Assembly (NCBI GenBank): GCA_017960905.1
Contig: JAGCYH010000019.1
Location: 56,027-120,026 of the forward strand
Direction: 5' to 3'
Origin: Bacteroidales bacterium
GTDB taxonomy: Bacteria > Bacteroidota > Bacteroidia > Bacteroidales > Marinilabiliaceae
Length of the DNA stretch: 64,000 nt
Part shown: piece after piece, positions 18,206 to 27,735 of the stretch
Layout of the letters: every line of letters starts with the position of its first letter
Position numbering within the stretch: position 1 is the first letter of the stretch
The notes under the pieces: model-generated
Database searches by the model: none
The model's input: only the letters and a program-made list of their open reading frames with translations
What the model was told of the DNA's origin: nothing
Made by a program: the position numbers and the translations under genes

Positions 18206-18213
18206 TACCTTTG
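18206..18213 (+). promoter_or_regulatory. -7 box (TACCTTTG) before the 7TM-HD gene
   Basis: Perfect TAnnTTTG match 28 bp upstream of the start codon; the -33 region has TTA rather than TTG. Confidence 0.5.
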
Positions 18214-18241
18214 TATTTGAAAAAAAAAGCATAAGCGACGA

Positions 18242-20368
18242 ATGAAAAACTGGTTGCGGCAACAGTGGCACGACTACTACAAACCGGCATACCGCATTGT
18301 GGCGTTCACAATAGCAGGTATCATCATGGTGTTGTCGTTCCCTAACATGGAGAAATTCAAATACGAATACGAGTTGCAGCGCCCATGGCGCTACGAAAAC
18401 GTCATTGCGCCGTTCGACTTTCAGATATACAAGGCAGACAACGAGCTCCAGCAAGAGCGCGACAGCATAAGCAACCACTTCCGCCCATTCTACAAGCGCG
18501 ACAGCGTCAACGTGGTCGAAGTGCAGAGCCTGGTGAGCAACACGCTGCGCCAGTATGCCAGCAAATTCAGCGTCATCTGCCCCGAGAGCATCAGCTCCGA
18601 CACGGTGAAGGCCTATGTGTCGAAAAGGCTCAGCCGGCTACTCTACGAAGCTTATAGCAAGGGCATTATGGAGCCCATAGAGAATACCGACAATCCGCAG
18701 AAAAACGTTTACGAGTTCATGCTCGTGCAAGGTAACATCATTGAGCCATACGGCATCAATGAGGTTTACACCCTGCGCGAGGCCTACAGCCAGATTACCG
18801 ACGAGCTGAACAGCTATCTGTCGGCGCGCTACGGCGCCGACAACACATGGACGCGCACACTCGTGGAGCGAATGCCGATAAGCGAGATGATAAACGCCAA
18901 CATACTGTACGACAAGGACAAAACGGCACAGGAACTCGAAACAGCGCTCAACAACATTTCGCTCTCATCGGGCAAAGTACTTGCTGGTCAGCGTATTATA
19001 GGCACGGGCGACATTGTCGACAAGAAAACCGTCAAGCTGCTCAACTCGCTCAAACGCGTGTACGACTCGCAATACAGCCTGTCGGCCATTGGCCTGCCGA
19101 TATACATCGGCGAAGGCCTTATGGTGGCTTGTCTGCTCATCACGGTTTTCCTCTTCCTCTACTTCTTCCGCAACGACATTTTCCAAGAGCTCAACTGCAT
19201 CAACTTCATACTGCTGCTAATGACGCTCATGGTGGCGGGTGCCGGACTTATAGCCCGGCACCACGGAAACATCACATTCATAATACCTTACGTCATTCTG
19301 CCCATCATTCTGCGCATCTTCCTCGACTCGCGCCTGGCAATGTACGTTCACACCATCACGATACTTATAATATCGTTCATGGCCAACAACAGCCAGCAGT
19401 TCATACTCATGCACATTCCGGCGGGCATGATAGCGATAATAAGTCTGATAAACATGACGCGGCGCGGACAGATTGTCCGCACCGCAATAATGGTATTTTT
19501 CTCATATTTAATTATTTACACAGGCTACGGACTATGGCATTCGGGCGAATTCGACAACAGCATCAACCCGTATGTAGTGTTGATGCTCGGCATCAACGGC
19601 GCACTGATATTATTCTCATACCCTGTCATTTACATCTTCGAACGGCTATTTGGTTTCCTTTCCGACGTTACACTCATGGAGCTGTCGGACACCAACCACC
19701 CGCTGCTGCGCGAGCTGTCGGAAAAAGCGCCTGGCACGTTCCAACACTCTGTGCAAGTGGGAAATCTTGCACAGGAAGTGGCTTATAAAATTGGCGCAAA
19801 CGCCATGTTAGTCAGAACAGGCGCCATGTATCACGACATAGGCAAAATTGTTTCGCCAATGTATTTCACTGAGAATCAGGCCGGGAACATCAATCCGCAC
19901 GACGGAATGGATTTTCGCGAAAGCGCGCAAATAGTGATACGCCACGTTGAAAACGGCGTCAGAATAGCCCGCAAGCACAACATTCCGCAACAAGTCATCA
20001 ACATAATACAAAGACACCACGGTGACTCGCAGGCACGCTTTTTCTATGTGTCGTACTGCAACGCCCACCCCAACGAAACCGTCGATACAGCAGCCTTTTC
20101 GTACCCCGGACCTGTACCGTCTACCAAGGAAGAGGCGCTCGTAATGATGGCCGACGCTGTAGAAGCCAGTGCGAAAAGTCTTAAAACTTACACCGACGAA
20201 AATATTGATAATTTAGTAGATAAAATTATAACTTTGCAAACCGAAAACAATCAGTTCCGCGAAGCCGATATTACATTTAAAAATATTGAAATAGCGAAGG
20301 CCATATTCAAAGAAAAACTGAAAAACATATACCACGGGCGTATCCAATACCCCGAAATGTTGAAATGA
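18242..20368 (+). CDS. 7TM-HD family phosphohydrolase (PgpH-like)
   Basis: 708 residues. Architecture: N-terminal membrane helix (about 20-38), extracytoplasmic 7TMR-HDED domain (about 40-285), seven membrane helices (about 290-480), then a cytoplasmic HD domain. HD motifs: FQHSVQVGNLAQEVA, YHDIGKI with the His-Asp pair at 531-532, and HHGDSQARFFY further on. The insertion EASAKSL...TDENIDNLVDKII is typical. Family members (PgpH) degrade the second messenger c-di-AMP, and the metal ligands are complete here. Monocistronic; separated from the next gene by 78 AT-rich bases. Confidence 0.92.
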   Translation: MKNWLRQQWHDYYKPAYRIVAFTIAGIIMVLSFPNMEKFKYEYELQRPWRYENVIAPFDFQIYKADNELQQERDSISNHFRPFYKRDSVNVVEVQSLVSNTLRQYASKFSVICPESISSDTVKAYVSKRLSRLLYEAYSKGIMEPIENTDNPQKNVYEFMLVQGNIIEPYGINEVYTLREAYSQITDELNSYLSARYGADNTWTRTLVERMPISEMINANILYDKDKTAQELETALNNISLSSGKVLAGQRIIGTGDIVDKKTVKLLNSLKRVYDSQYSLSAIGLPIYIGEGLMVACLLITVFLFLYFFRNDIFQELNCINFILLLMTLMVAGAGLIARHHGNITFIIPYVILPIILRIFLDSRLAMYVHTITILIISFMANNSQQFILMHIPAGMIAIISLINMTRRGQIVRTAIMVFFSYLIIYTGYGLWHSGEFDNSINPYVVLMLGINGALILFSYPVIYIFERLFGFLSDVTLMELSDTNHPLLRELSEKAPGTFQHSVQVGNLAQEVAYKIGANAMLVRTGAMYHDIGKIVSPMYFTENQAGNINPHDGMDFRESAQIVIRHVENGVRIARKHNIPQQVINIIQRHHGDSQARFFYVSYCNAHPNETVDTAAFSYPGPVPSTKEEALVMMADAVEASAKSLKTYTDENIDNLVDKIITLQTENNQFREADITFKNIEIAKAIFKEKLKNIYHGRIQYPEMLK

Positions 20369-20446
20369 CAATACACACCTAACAATACTGTATCAACGCA
20401 ATGGCGAGCAATTAATTATTTTAATATTTTATATAACTCAAAACAA

Positions 20447-23149
20447 ATGAAAATTATCATTTCAATGGCTATGATGCTGACAATGACGATTTTGAGCTTC
20501 GCTCAAAATACCGTTTCAGGCATTGTGGTCGACAAACAGGATGGCCAACCTATTATAGGTGCGGCAGTAGTCATTTCGGGCACCTCAACAGGTACCGTAA
20601 CCGACATCGACGGACGTTTCTCGCTGAAAATGAACGGCGAAGGCAACGAACTCGAAATCTCATTTTTAGGGTATCTGACCCAGAAAGTAAGTGTTAGTCA
20701 GAGTTCGGCAAACGTCGGCACCATCTACCTCGAAACTGACAGCAAGACACTCGACGATGTAACCATAACATCGTCGATTGCTGTGTCGCGCAAGACTCCC
20801 GTTGCTCTGTCGTCGCTCGACCCGACAGTGATTGAGGAGAAACTCGGAACACAGGAATTCCCCGAAGTGCTCAAATCGACACCTGGCGTCTACGCTACTA
20901 AAAGCGGCGGCGGCTTCGGCGATTCGCGCATCAACATGCGCGGTTTCACAAGCGCCAACATTGCCGTCATGGTCAACGGCGTACCCGTCAACGATATGGA
21001 ATGGGGCGGCGTGTATTGGTCGAACTGGACTGGCTTGTCCGACGTAACACGCTCAATGCAGACCCAACGCGGTTTGGGCGCCTCGAAAATCTCGTCGCCT
21101 TCGGTAGGCGGCTCTATCAACATTGTTACAAAATCTATCGACGCAAAACAAGGCGGCTCGATTTACTACACTGTTGGCAACGACGGCTACAACAAAATGC
21201 TCTTCACCGTTTCGACAGGAATGAACGCTAACGGTTGGGCTCTTACCTTGCTCGGTGCAAAGACCTGGGGCAACGGATATGTGCAAGGAACTGATTTCGA
21301 AGGATATACATACTTCGTAAACTTAGCAAAGCGCATCAACGACAGCCATCAGCTGTCGCTTACTGCGACGGGCGCTCCGCAATGGCACTACCAGCGCAGC
21401 AGCTACGACGGTCTGACCATCGAAGGATGGCAGAAAGTGAAGAAATACATGAAGGGCGACAGCGAATACAAATACAACCCGACATACGGTTTCGACAAAA
21501 ACGGCAACCGCAAGACTTCGGCGTTCAACGTTTACCACAAACCGCAGATTTCGCTCAACCACCAATGGCAAATCGATGAGAAATCGAGCCTCAGTACTTC
21601 GATTTACACATCTATCGGACGTGGCAACGGCTACAGCGGCCAAGGCACCACATCGACCTACGCCAACATGTGGTACGGAGCTTCGAACGGAAGCCTCAAC
21701 TTCAACTTCCGCAACGCCGACGGCACATTCGCCTACGACCAGATACAGAAGCACAACGAAGAGAGCGACCACGGCTCGGATATGGTAATGTCGATCAACA
21801 AGAACTACCACAACTGGTACGGTCTGCTTTCGACCTACACCAACGACATAAACGAAAGCCTCAACATATCGGGCGGTGTCGATTTCCGCTGGTATAAAGG
21901 CGTGCACACCAATGAGATAAGCGACCTCTACAACGGCGCTTACTACACCGACCAGCGCTACCGCGCCAACGTACGCCCCGAAAACAACGCTGCAGCAGCC
22001 GACCCGAACTTCAAATATGAGAAACTGACGGTTGGCGATGTTGTTTACCGCGACTACGACGGCTATACCGTACAAGGCGGTGTATTCGGGCAAGCCGAAT
22101 ACACCATAGGCGACATCAACACGTTCGTTTCGGGCTCGGTATCGAACACCACTTACTGGCGTTACGACCGTTTCTACTACGACAAGAGCCACGCTAAATC
22201 GGACAAAGTTGACTTCTGGGGCTACACCATCAAAGGCGGCGCCAACTACAACATCGACAGCAAAAACAACGTTTTTGCCAACATCGGTTTCATCAGCCGC
22301 GCACCATTCTTCTCGGGCGGTGCGTTCCTCAGCTCTACAGTGAGCAACGCCACTAACCCCAACGCCGTCAACGAAGAGATATTCTCGGCCGAAGTGGGTT
22401 ACGGTTTCAAAGCGCAATACATGGTGGCCAACGTCAACGGATACTTCACAAAATGGATGAACAAGACTATGGCCAAATCGGATGAGATAACACTCGCCGA
22501 TGGTTCGAAAGACCGCTGGTTCATCAACATGGAAGGCGTCAACGCACGCCACATGGGTGTCGAAGTGGAACTGAAGGCGAAACCTCTCAACTGGCTCGAC
22601 GTCAACGCGATGCTCTCGCTCGGTGACTGGGTATGGGACAGCAATCCGACAGGATACTTCTACAACTCTGCTGGTCAGCCTCTTAAGAACTCTAAAGGCG
22701 ATATTGCTTCGGGTATGAAAGCCGACGACCACGCTAAAATGGAACTCTCGCTCGACAAAGTGAAAGTGGGTGGCTCGGCACAGACAACCGCCGCCTTAGG
22801 CGTCGACATGAAGCCTATGCAAGGCCTGCACGTAGGTATCGACTACACGCTCTACGCGCGCAACTACTCCGACTGGAACCTCTCGTCGAGCGACTTGGCG
22901 TTCAACGGAAGCAAGACGTATAGCACACCTTGGCGCATTCCGTCGGCCGGAACGTTCGACGTCAACGCCAACTACAAGTTCAAATTCTGCTCGCTCAACT
23001 CTGTCATTTCGGGCGTTGTGAACAATGTGTTCGACAACAACTACATTGTCGACGCCACCGACGGTGGCGACGGCAGATGGCAGTCGGCTTACAAAGTATT
23101 CTACGCTTTCGGGCGCACGTACTCTGTTAAATTGAAAATAAACTTCTAA
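20447..23149 (+). CDS. TonB-dependent outer-membrane receptor with carboxypeptidase-like N-domain
   Basis: 900 residues with a signal peptide ending SFAQ. Residues about 22-108 are the carboxypeptidase-D-regulatory-like domain (VSGIVVDKQDGQPIIGAAVVI ... TDIDGRFSL). The plug is about 115-230 (STPGVYATKSGGGFGDSRINMRGF, then NGVPVNDMEWGGVYW), followed by a 22-strand-type barrel and a C-terminal signature ending in Phe (YSVKLKINF). No SusD homologue follows; instead comes an adhesin-like lipoprotein 17 bp downstream. Imports an unknown large substrate with TonB energy. Confidence 0.92.
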   Translation: MKIIISMAMMLTMTILSFAQNTVSGIVVDKQDGQPIIGAAVVISGTSTGTVTDIDGRFSLKMNGEGNELEISFLGYLTQKVSVSQSSANVGTIYLETDSKTLDDVTITSSIAVSRKTPVALSSLDPTVIEEKLGTQEFPEVLKSTPGVYATKSGGGFGDSRINMRGFTSANIAVMVNGVPVNDMEWGGVYWSNWTGLSDVTRSMQTQRGLGASKISSPSVGGSINIVTKSIDAKQGGSIYYTVGNDGYNKMLFTVSTGMNANGWALTLLGAKTWGNGYVQGTDFEGYTYFVNLAKRINDSHQLSLTATGAPQWHYQRSSYDGLTIEGWQKVKKYMKGDSEYKYNPTYGFDKNGNRKTSAFNVYHKPQISLNHQWQIDEKSSLSTSIYTSIGRGNGYSGQGTTSTYANMWYGASNGSLNFNFRNADGTFAYDQIQKHNEESDHGSDMVMSINKNYHNWYGLLSTYTNDINESLNISGGVDFRWYKGVHTNEISDLYNGAYYTDQRYRANVRPENNAAAADPNFKYEKLTVGDVVYRDYDGYTVQGGVFGQAEYTIGDINTFVSGSVSNTTYWRYDRFYYDKSHAKSDKVDFWGYTIKGGANYNIDSKNNVFANIGFISRAPFFSGGAFLSSTVSNATNPNAVNEEIFSAEVGYGFKAQYMVANVNGYFTKWMNKTMAKSDEITLADGSKDRWFINMEGVNARHMGVEVELKAKPLNWLDVNAMLSLGDWVWDSNPTGYFYNSAGQPLKNSKGDIASGMKADDHAKMELSLDKVKVGGSAQTTAALGVDMKPMQGLHVGIDYTLYARNYSDWNLSSSDLAFNGSKTYSTPWRIPSAGTFDVNANYKFKFCSLNSVISGVVNNVFDNNYIVDATDGGDGRWQSAYKVFYAFGRTYSVKLKINF

Positions 23150-23166
23150 TTGATAATACGTTAGAT

Positions 23167-25521
23167 ATGAAAAATAGAATAATATACGCGCTCGCCGCAG
23201 TCGCTCTTGCGACTGCAAGCTGCGACGACTACAACGACAATTTCGAAGGCCTCGATGAAATGGTCAAAAACGCTTCGAAAGACGTTAAGAAAGTCGAAAT
23301 GACGCTCGAAAGCAGCAACTACAAAAACGGCTCTTTCTTCGCTTCGACCGACGACGCCAACGCTACCATCATTCCGTTGCTCACAAAGCAATACCCTACT
23401 GCCGACAACAGCTCGGCAGTGAAAGTTACTTACAACGTTGCCACCGAAAGACCTGAGTATCTGAGCAAAATAAGCGCAGCCAAAGCCTACACCGTAAGCG
23501 ACGACGACTACGCATCGGTTTGGAAATCAGCCGGAAACAACTTCTTCACACCAGCGAAGAAAGCTGCCGACAACATTCCGAACCTTCTGCTCGCCAACTT
23601 CGCCTCGGCCGCCAATGGCGACCGAGTACTCGTAACCTATAACTACTCGCCGACCGAACCTGCTGAAGAACAGCAAGTTGGCGGCACAGGTTACTCTACC
23701 GACTTCGAAGACGGTTTCGATGACTGGACCGAGAAACAGGTACAAGGCTCGTTCAACTGGGCGCAAAAGACCTTCAACGACAACGCGTACATTCAGTTCT
23801 CGGCCAACAAAGCCGAAGGCGTTGAAGAGAACTGGATTGTTTCGCCTAAAATTGACATAACTGGCTGTAAATCACCGAAATTCAGCTTCTCGGCCTGCAC
23901 TGGCTACTACAATGCGGCTTGCCTCAGCGTGCTCATCTCTACCGACTACAACGGCACCGACATCGCTTCGGCTACATGGACCGACGTTACTGCCAACTTT
24001 GCTTTCGAACTCTCGAAAAAATACGGCACTATGCAGCTCGCCGGCGTTATCGACATGGCAGACTTCGTTTCGGACAATCTTTACATCGCCTTCAAGTATC
24101 TCGGCGACGGAACTAACGCCAAGACAACAACTTACCAGATTGATGACGTTTGCGTAGGCGACAACGTCGCCTACAGCCCGAAAGTGCTGTTTGCCGAAGA
24201 CTTCACAACAAACAACACCCTCGACGCTCTGAAGACAGCCGGCTGGACCAACCTCGAAGCCGAGAAAAACTGGCAGGTTAAGACCTACAACGACAATAAC
24301 TATCTGCAAATGAGCGCTTACGGTGCAACAGGCGAAAACGTAGCGTCTATGATTACGCCCGCCATCGACATACCCGCCAACGGTACTACGGTGCTGCAAT
24401 TCAGCATCAACGGTGCTTACTTCACCGAAGACTGCCTTGAGATTGCTGTGCTTCTCAACGACGGCTCGGGCAAAACGACCGACGTTACGAAGTGCTTCTT
24501 CATTCCGCAAAATGCCAAATACGCGCCCGACTACGTTCTCTCGGGCTCGGCACTGCTCAGCGAATTCGCTGGCGCGAATGTATTCATAGCCTTCAAATAC
24601 AACGGAAGCGACACTAAGACAACGACTTACCAAATCGACGATGTGAAAGTGATTACTTACACTGCCGGTTCGAACAAAACTCTCAAAGCTGCCGCTAAAG
24701 ACAACACCGAACAGCATTTCGCTCTCTATCAGTACAATGGAACGAAATGGATAGAATCGACCGACGCAATAGTTGTCAATCCGGGCGACTACAACGCCAT
24801 GGGTTCTAAGTACAGCAACTTCAGCGCAACGTTCAAAGCCGAAGACTATCTTGGCAAATTCGCAGCGTCGAAACTGCCGTACGCCGTTGAAGGTCAGAAG
24901 ACTGCTATCGTATACAACTTCTACGACTCGACAACAAAAGCAACTACCATCGCAGCCGACGAATATACATTCGCCAACGGCGAATGGAATCTGAGCGCAA
25001 ACTACGAACAGACTAATGGTCAGTTTGTTAAGACAAACGGCAACTGGATTTTCGACCCGTCGGTAGTGCTCAACTTCCCACGCGACGGCGATGCCACTGT
25101 CGATTTCTTCCAGAAATGCACCGACTGGGTTTGGGACAATATCGACACTAAACTACTCGGCTGCACAACCAAAGGCCAAGGCTACGTTACTTCGTACGCC
25201 AACAACGAGTACTACTCAGGCTGCTCAGCTTACCAGAAAGACGTCGACTGGCGCCCGGCTAAGGCACGCGACCAATACGCCGCCGGCTTCTCGGGCAACG
25301 ACACCGAAGACCTAAAGCTCATGCAGCAGCACCTCATCGATGTGCTGCAAGGCGTTCTCTGTCAGGAATATGCCGACGCTAAGACAATGGACGGCGTAGA
25401 TATAACCTACACCATCAACTTTGTGGCTTACGACGGCGTCAACCACAACTACACTATCGTGTTCAAACTTGTCGACAACGGCAAATTCGAATACGTAAAA
25501 GACTCGCTCTCTGAGATTTAA
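23167..25521 (+). CDS. Surface lipoprotein with two choice-of-anchor-J (cleaved-adhesin-like) domains, partner of the TonB receptor
   Basis: 784 residues, lipobox LATASC (Cys19). Residues about 30-165 are a globular N-domain. There follow two similar lectin-like beta-jelly-roll units, each opening F-x-x-x-F-x-x-x-x (DFEDGFDDWTEKQ near 176; LFAEDFTTNNTLDALKTAGW near 340), with N-W-I-V-S-P-K-I-D-I or M-I-T-P-A-I-D-I in the middle and ending TTTYQIDDV. The C-terminal about 250 residues match a repeated pattern of Bacteroidota surface proteins (NGEWNLSANYEQTNGQFVKTNG). In the SusD position it probably binds the substrate for the receptor. A terminator follows. Confidence 0.82.
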   Translation: MKNRIIYALAAVALATASCDDYNDNFEGLDEMVKNASKDVKKVEMTLESSNYKNGSFFASTDDANATIIPLLTKQYPTADNSSAVKVTYNVATERPEYLSKISAAKAYTVSDDDYASVWKSAGNNFFTPAKKAADNIPNLLLANFASAANGDRVLVTYNYSPTEPAEEQQVGGTGYSTDFEDGFDDWTEKQVQGSFNWAQKTFNDNAYIQFSANKAEGVEENWIVSPKIDITGCKSPKFSFSACTGYYNAACLSVLISTDYNGTDIASATWTDVTANFAFELSKKYGTMQLAGVIDMADFVSDNLYIAFKYLGDGTNAKTTTYQIDDVCVGDNVAYSPKVLFAEDFTTNNTLDALKTAGWTNLEAEKNWQVKTYNDNNYLQMSAYGATGENVASMITPAIDIPANGTTVLQFSINGAYFTEDCLEIAVLLNDGSGKTTDVTKCFFIPQNAKYAPDYVLSGSALLSEFAGANVFIAFKYNGSDTKTTTYQIDDVKVITYTAGSNKTLKAAAKDNTEQHFALYQYNGTKWIESTDAIVVNPGDYNAMGSKYSNFSATFKAEDYLGKFAASKLPYAVEGQKTAIVYNFYDSTTKATTIAADEYTFANGEWNLSANYEQTNGQFVKTNGNWIFDPSVVLNFPRDGDATVDFFQKCTDWVWDNIDTKLLGCTTKGQGYVTSYANNEYYSGCSAYQKDVDWRPAKARDQYAAGFSGNDTEDLKLMQQHLIDVLQGVLCQEYADAKTMDGVDITYTINFVAYDGVNHNYTIVFKLVDNGKFEYVKDSLSEI

Positions 25522-25540
25522 CGTTCACAGACACATAATA

Positions 25541-25580
25541 AAAGAGATGAAGAAATTAATTTCTTCATCTCTTTTTTTTT
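25541..25580 (+). terminator. Terminator after the receptor/lipoprotein pair
   Basis: AAAGAGATGAAGAAAT / ATTTCTTCATCTCTTT hairpin followed by a run of T. The nuclease gene starts about 35 bp after it. Confidence 0.88.
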
Positions 25581-25614
25581 GCTTATTTTTATCCCCAAGA
25601 ATTATTCAAAGAAA

Positions 25615-26754
25615 ATGAAACTGAAGTATTTACTGATAATAGCCACAACAGTCTTGTTTACAGCCTGTTACGACAAAGAAGACGACTATGCGCAGTTGTC
25701 GACAGCCACGGCTGTCGACAGTTTGAACTGCTCGAACGGTTTTGTCGAAATCAACATTTCGACAAACGGCTCGTGGGTTTTGGAAGCCTCTGACACGTGG
25801 CTCGTGGCAGCGCAGACCAACGGAAACAGCTCTGCCACAGTGAAATTGGCCTACAACTCGAACACTAGTACCGCCAATCGCGAAGGCACTCTGACGCTGA
25901 GAAGCGGCTCGGCAACGAGCACTCTCACATTCACACAGCTCGGACTGCCCGACATAGCCGGCGCTTCGACCAACAGCAACACCCGCGCCGACGCCCGTAG
26001 CTTTGAGTTGCCCGCCCTTGCGGCAGGCAACACGTTCAGAACCTACAAAACGCTCGAAAACAACGACAGTACCGTCGTATTCTCGCTTGAATGGAACGCC
26101 GCGAAACGCCACTCGCGCTGGGTGGCCTTCCGCTTCGACGAAACGACGTCGAAAGTTAAGTGGAAACGCGCCAACTGGGAATCGACATCGTGGGGCGGCG
26201 ACCCGTTCCAGGAAGACACCACGCTGCCCGAGACCGACCGCACTACCCTCGCCGACTACAAAGGCAGCGGCTACGACCGCGGCCACTTGTGCGCTTCGGG
26301 CGACCGACTCTACTCGAAAAAAGCCAACGAATACACATACTACCTGAGCAACATGAGCCCGCAAATCAACAGTTTCAACAGCGGTATCTGGCTCGAACTC
26401 GAAAACATATCGCGCCAATGGGGCTACTCAACCTCGCTGCGCGACACGCTCTACGTATGCAAAGGCGGCACCATCGACGCTGACAATACGCTTACTACCG
26501 TCAACGGAATGACAGTGCCGAAATACTACTTCATGGCGTTTGTGGCTCAGAAAGGCGCCATTTTCAAAGGCATTGCCTTCCTCATTGAACACAAAAAAGG
26601 ATACAACTCGCCTTACAACATGCAGCAGTACGCCATGAGCATCGACGATTTGGAACAGAAAACAGGCATCGACTTCTTCTGCAACCTGCCCGATGAGATT
26701 GAAAATCAGGTGGAAAGAGAATTCAAAACTACCGACTGGACGTGGAAATACTGA
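25615..26754 (+). CDS. Secreted DNA/RNA non-specific endonuclease (NUC1 family) lipoprotein
   Basis: The ATG at 25615 is chosen because it gives a clean lipoprotein signal (KLKYLLIIATTVLFTAC, Cys18); longer frames begin with TTG inside the terminator's T-run. Residues about 30-110 look like a BACON-type beta domain (ISTNGSWVLEASDTWL). From about 130 on is the beta-beta-alpha-metal nuclease: YDRGHLCASGDRLYS with catalytic His224, then YYLSNMSPQINSFNSGIW with the Mg-binding Asn, and LELENISRQW. All catalytic residues are present. Known role: sugar-nonspecific cleavage of DNA and RNA. Its position after a TonB receptor suggests nucleic acid scavenging. Confidence 0.92.
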   Translation: MKLKYLLIIATTVLFTACYDKEDDYAQLSTATAVDSLNCSNGFVEINISTNGSWVLEASDTWLVAAQTNGNSSATVKLAYNSNTSTANREGTLTLRSGSATSTLTFTQLGLPDIAGASTNSNTRADARSFELPALAAGNTFRTYKTLENNDSTVVFSLEWNAAKRHSRWVAFRFDETTSKVKWKRANWESTSWGGDPFQEDTTLPETDRTTLADYKGSGYDRGHLCASGDRLYSKKANEYTYYLSNMSPQINSFNSGIWLELENISRQWGYSTSLRDTLYVCKGGTIDADNTLTTVNGMTVPKYYFMAFVAQKGAIFKGIAFLIEHKKGYNSPYNMQQYAMSIDDLEQKTGIDFFCNLPDEIENQVEREFKTTDWTWKY

Positions 26755-26846
26755 ATTTGAACGGAAAAGATTTTCAGCCGAATATTTTTATTTAACATCG
26801 TAAATCTGTAATTTAGCATTCAAAATAAACCAACAAATTTCAAATT

Positions 26847-27734
26847 ATGAGGAACACTTTATTTCTGATTCTGGCGTCGCTTACGCTCGCCAACTGCTCA
26901 AGCAACAACGCCGAACAACAGCCGGCTTCCGCTGGCGATGCACAACAAGCAGCCACTACAGAACCTGCAAGCAGCCAGCAACAGCTCAAAAAATACGTCA
27001 ACTGGGACAAGCCGCTCTACACTCTCAACTCCGACGGCGACACTATCGAAAGATGGTTTTACAACGATAAGAATTTGTTAATCAAACATATAAGTGAGTT
27101 CGAAAGTATCGAGTACAAATACGACTACAACAATCTGACAAAAACTACAGTCAACAAAAGCACAAACGAGACGTCGGTGGAAACTTACACCGACGACACC
27201 TTCACGTACATCTCTGTTTCGGCCGACGGCTACAAATACGAGTACTACCCTTACAACGTGCTCAAATCGAAGATGACTGCCGACGGCGCTGTTAATTATA
27301 TCTACAACGAACGCGGCGACATAAAAGAAGAGGCCGCCAACAATTACTCGATTTATTACGAATACGAGTTCGACGACCAAGGCCGCATAACGAAAGTTAC
27401 CGAAACGCCCGACAACATCGAAACTACATACACCTACAACGCCGACGGCTCTATAACAGAGAACAACGACATAGCCCTAACCGTCATCGACGCTTTGGGC
27501 CGCATGGCATCGATGGATTTCCACGGCTCCGAAGGATTCGCAGAGTACTACACCTACGAAGGCAACCGCTGCGAAACATATAACCAGCAGCGCTTCGTAA
27601 TGAACTACTCCGACGACTTTGAGCCGAGCGACGAAGATACCTCACCTACAATAACTTACACCTACTACCTGACGCAAGACGAAGAGTGCAAGCCGAGAGG
27701 CTATTTCAGCGATTACAAATACTCGCTCGAATGA
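26847..27734 (+). CDS. Lipoprotein upstream of the radical SAM gene, unknown function
   Basis: 295 residues, lipobox LTLANC (Cys17). After a Gln/Ala-rich linker the body consists of short beta repeats with Tyr-rich, RHS/YD-like units (YNERGDIKEEAANN, YEFDDQGRITKVTETPDN, YNADGSITENND), a pattern of many Bacteroidota 'wall' lipoproteins. Its stop codon is 1 bp from the radical SAM start, so it probably belongs to that unit. No catalytic motif seen. Confidence 0.75.
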   Translation: MRNTLFLILASLTLANCSSNNAEQQPASAGDAQQAATTEPASSQQQLKKYVNWDKPLYTLNSDGDTIERWFYNDKNLLIKHISEFESIEYKYDYNNLTKTTVNKSTNETSVETYTDDTFTYISVSADGYKYEYYPYNVLKSKMTADGAVNYIYNERGDIKEEAANNYSIYYEYEFDDQGRITKVTETPDNIETTYTYNADGSITENNDIALTVIDALGRMASMDFHGSEGFAEYYTYEGNRCETYNQQRFVMNYSDDFEPSDEDTSPTITYTYYLTQDEECKPRGYFSDYKYSLE

Positions 27735-27735
27735 T

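Noticed and set aside
21323..22732. A 469-codon open frame antisense to the TonB receptor
   Set aside because: Same cause: GC-rich third positions leave long open antisense frames. Its protein is a Val/Arg-rich string without domains.
20447..25521. A classical SusC/SusD polysaccharide utilisation locus
   Set aside because: The lipoprotein in the SusD position has adhesin-type beta domains, not the SusD helical TPR fold, and there are no glycoside hydrolases.
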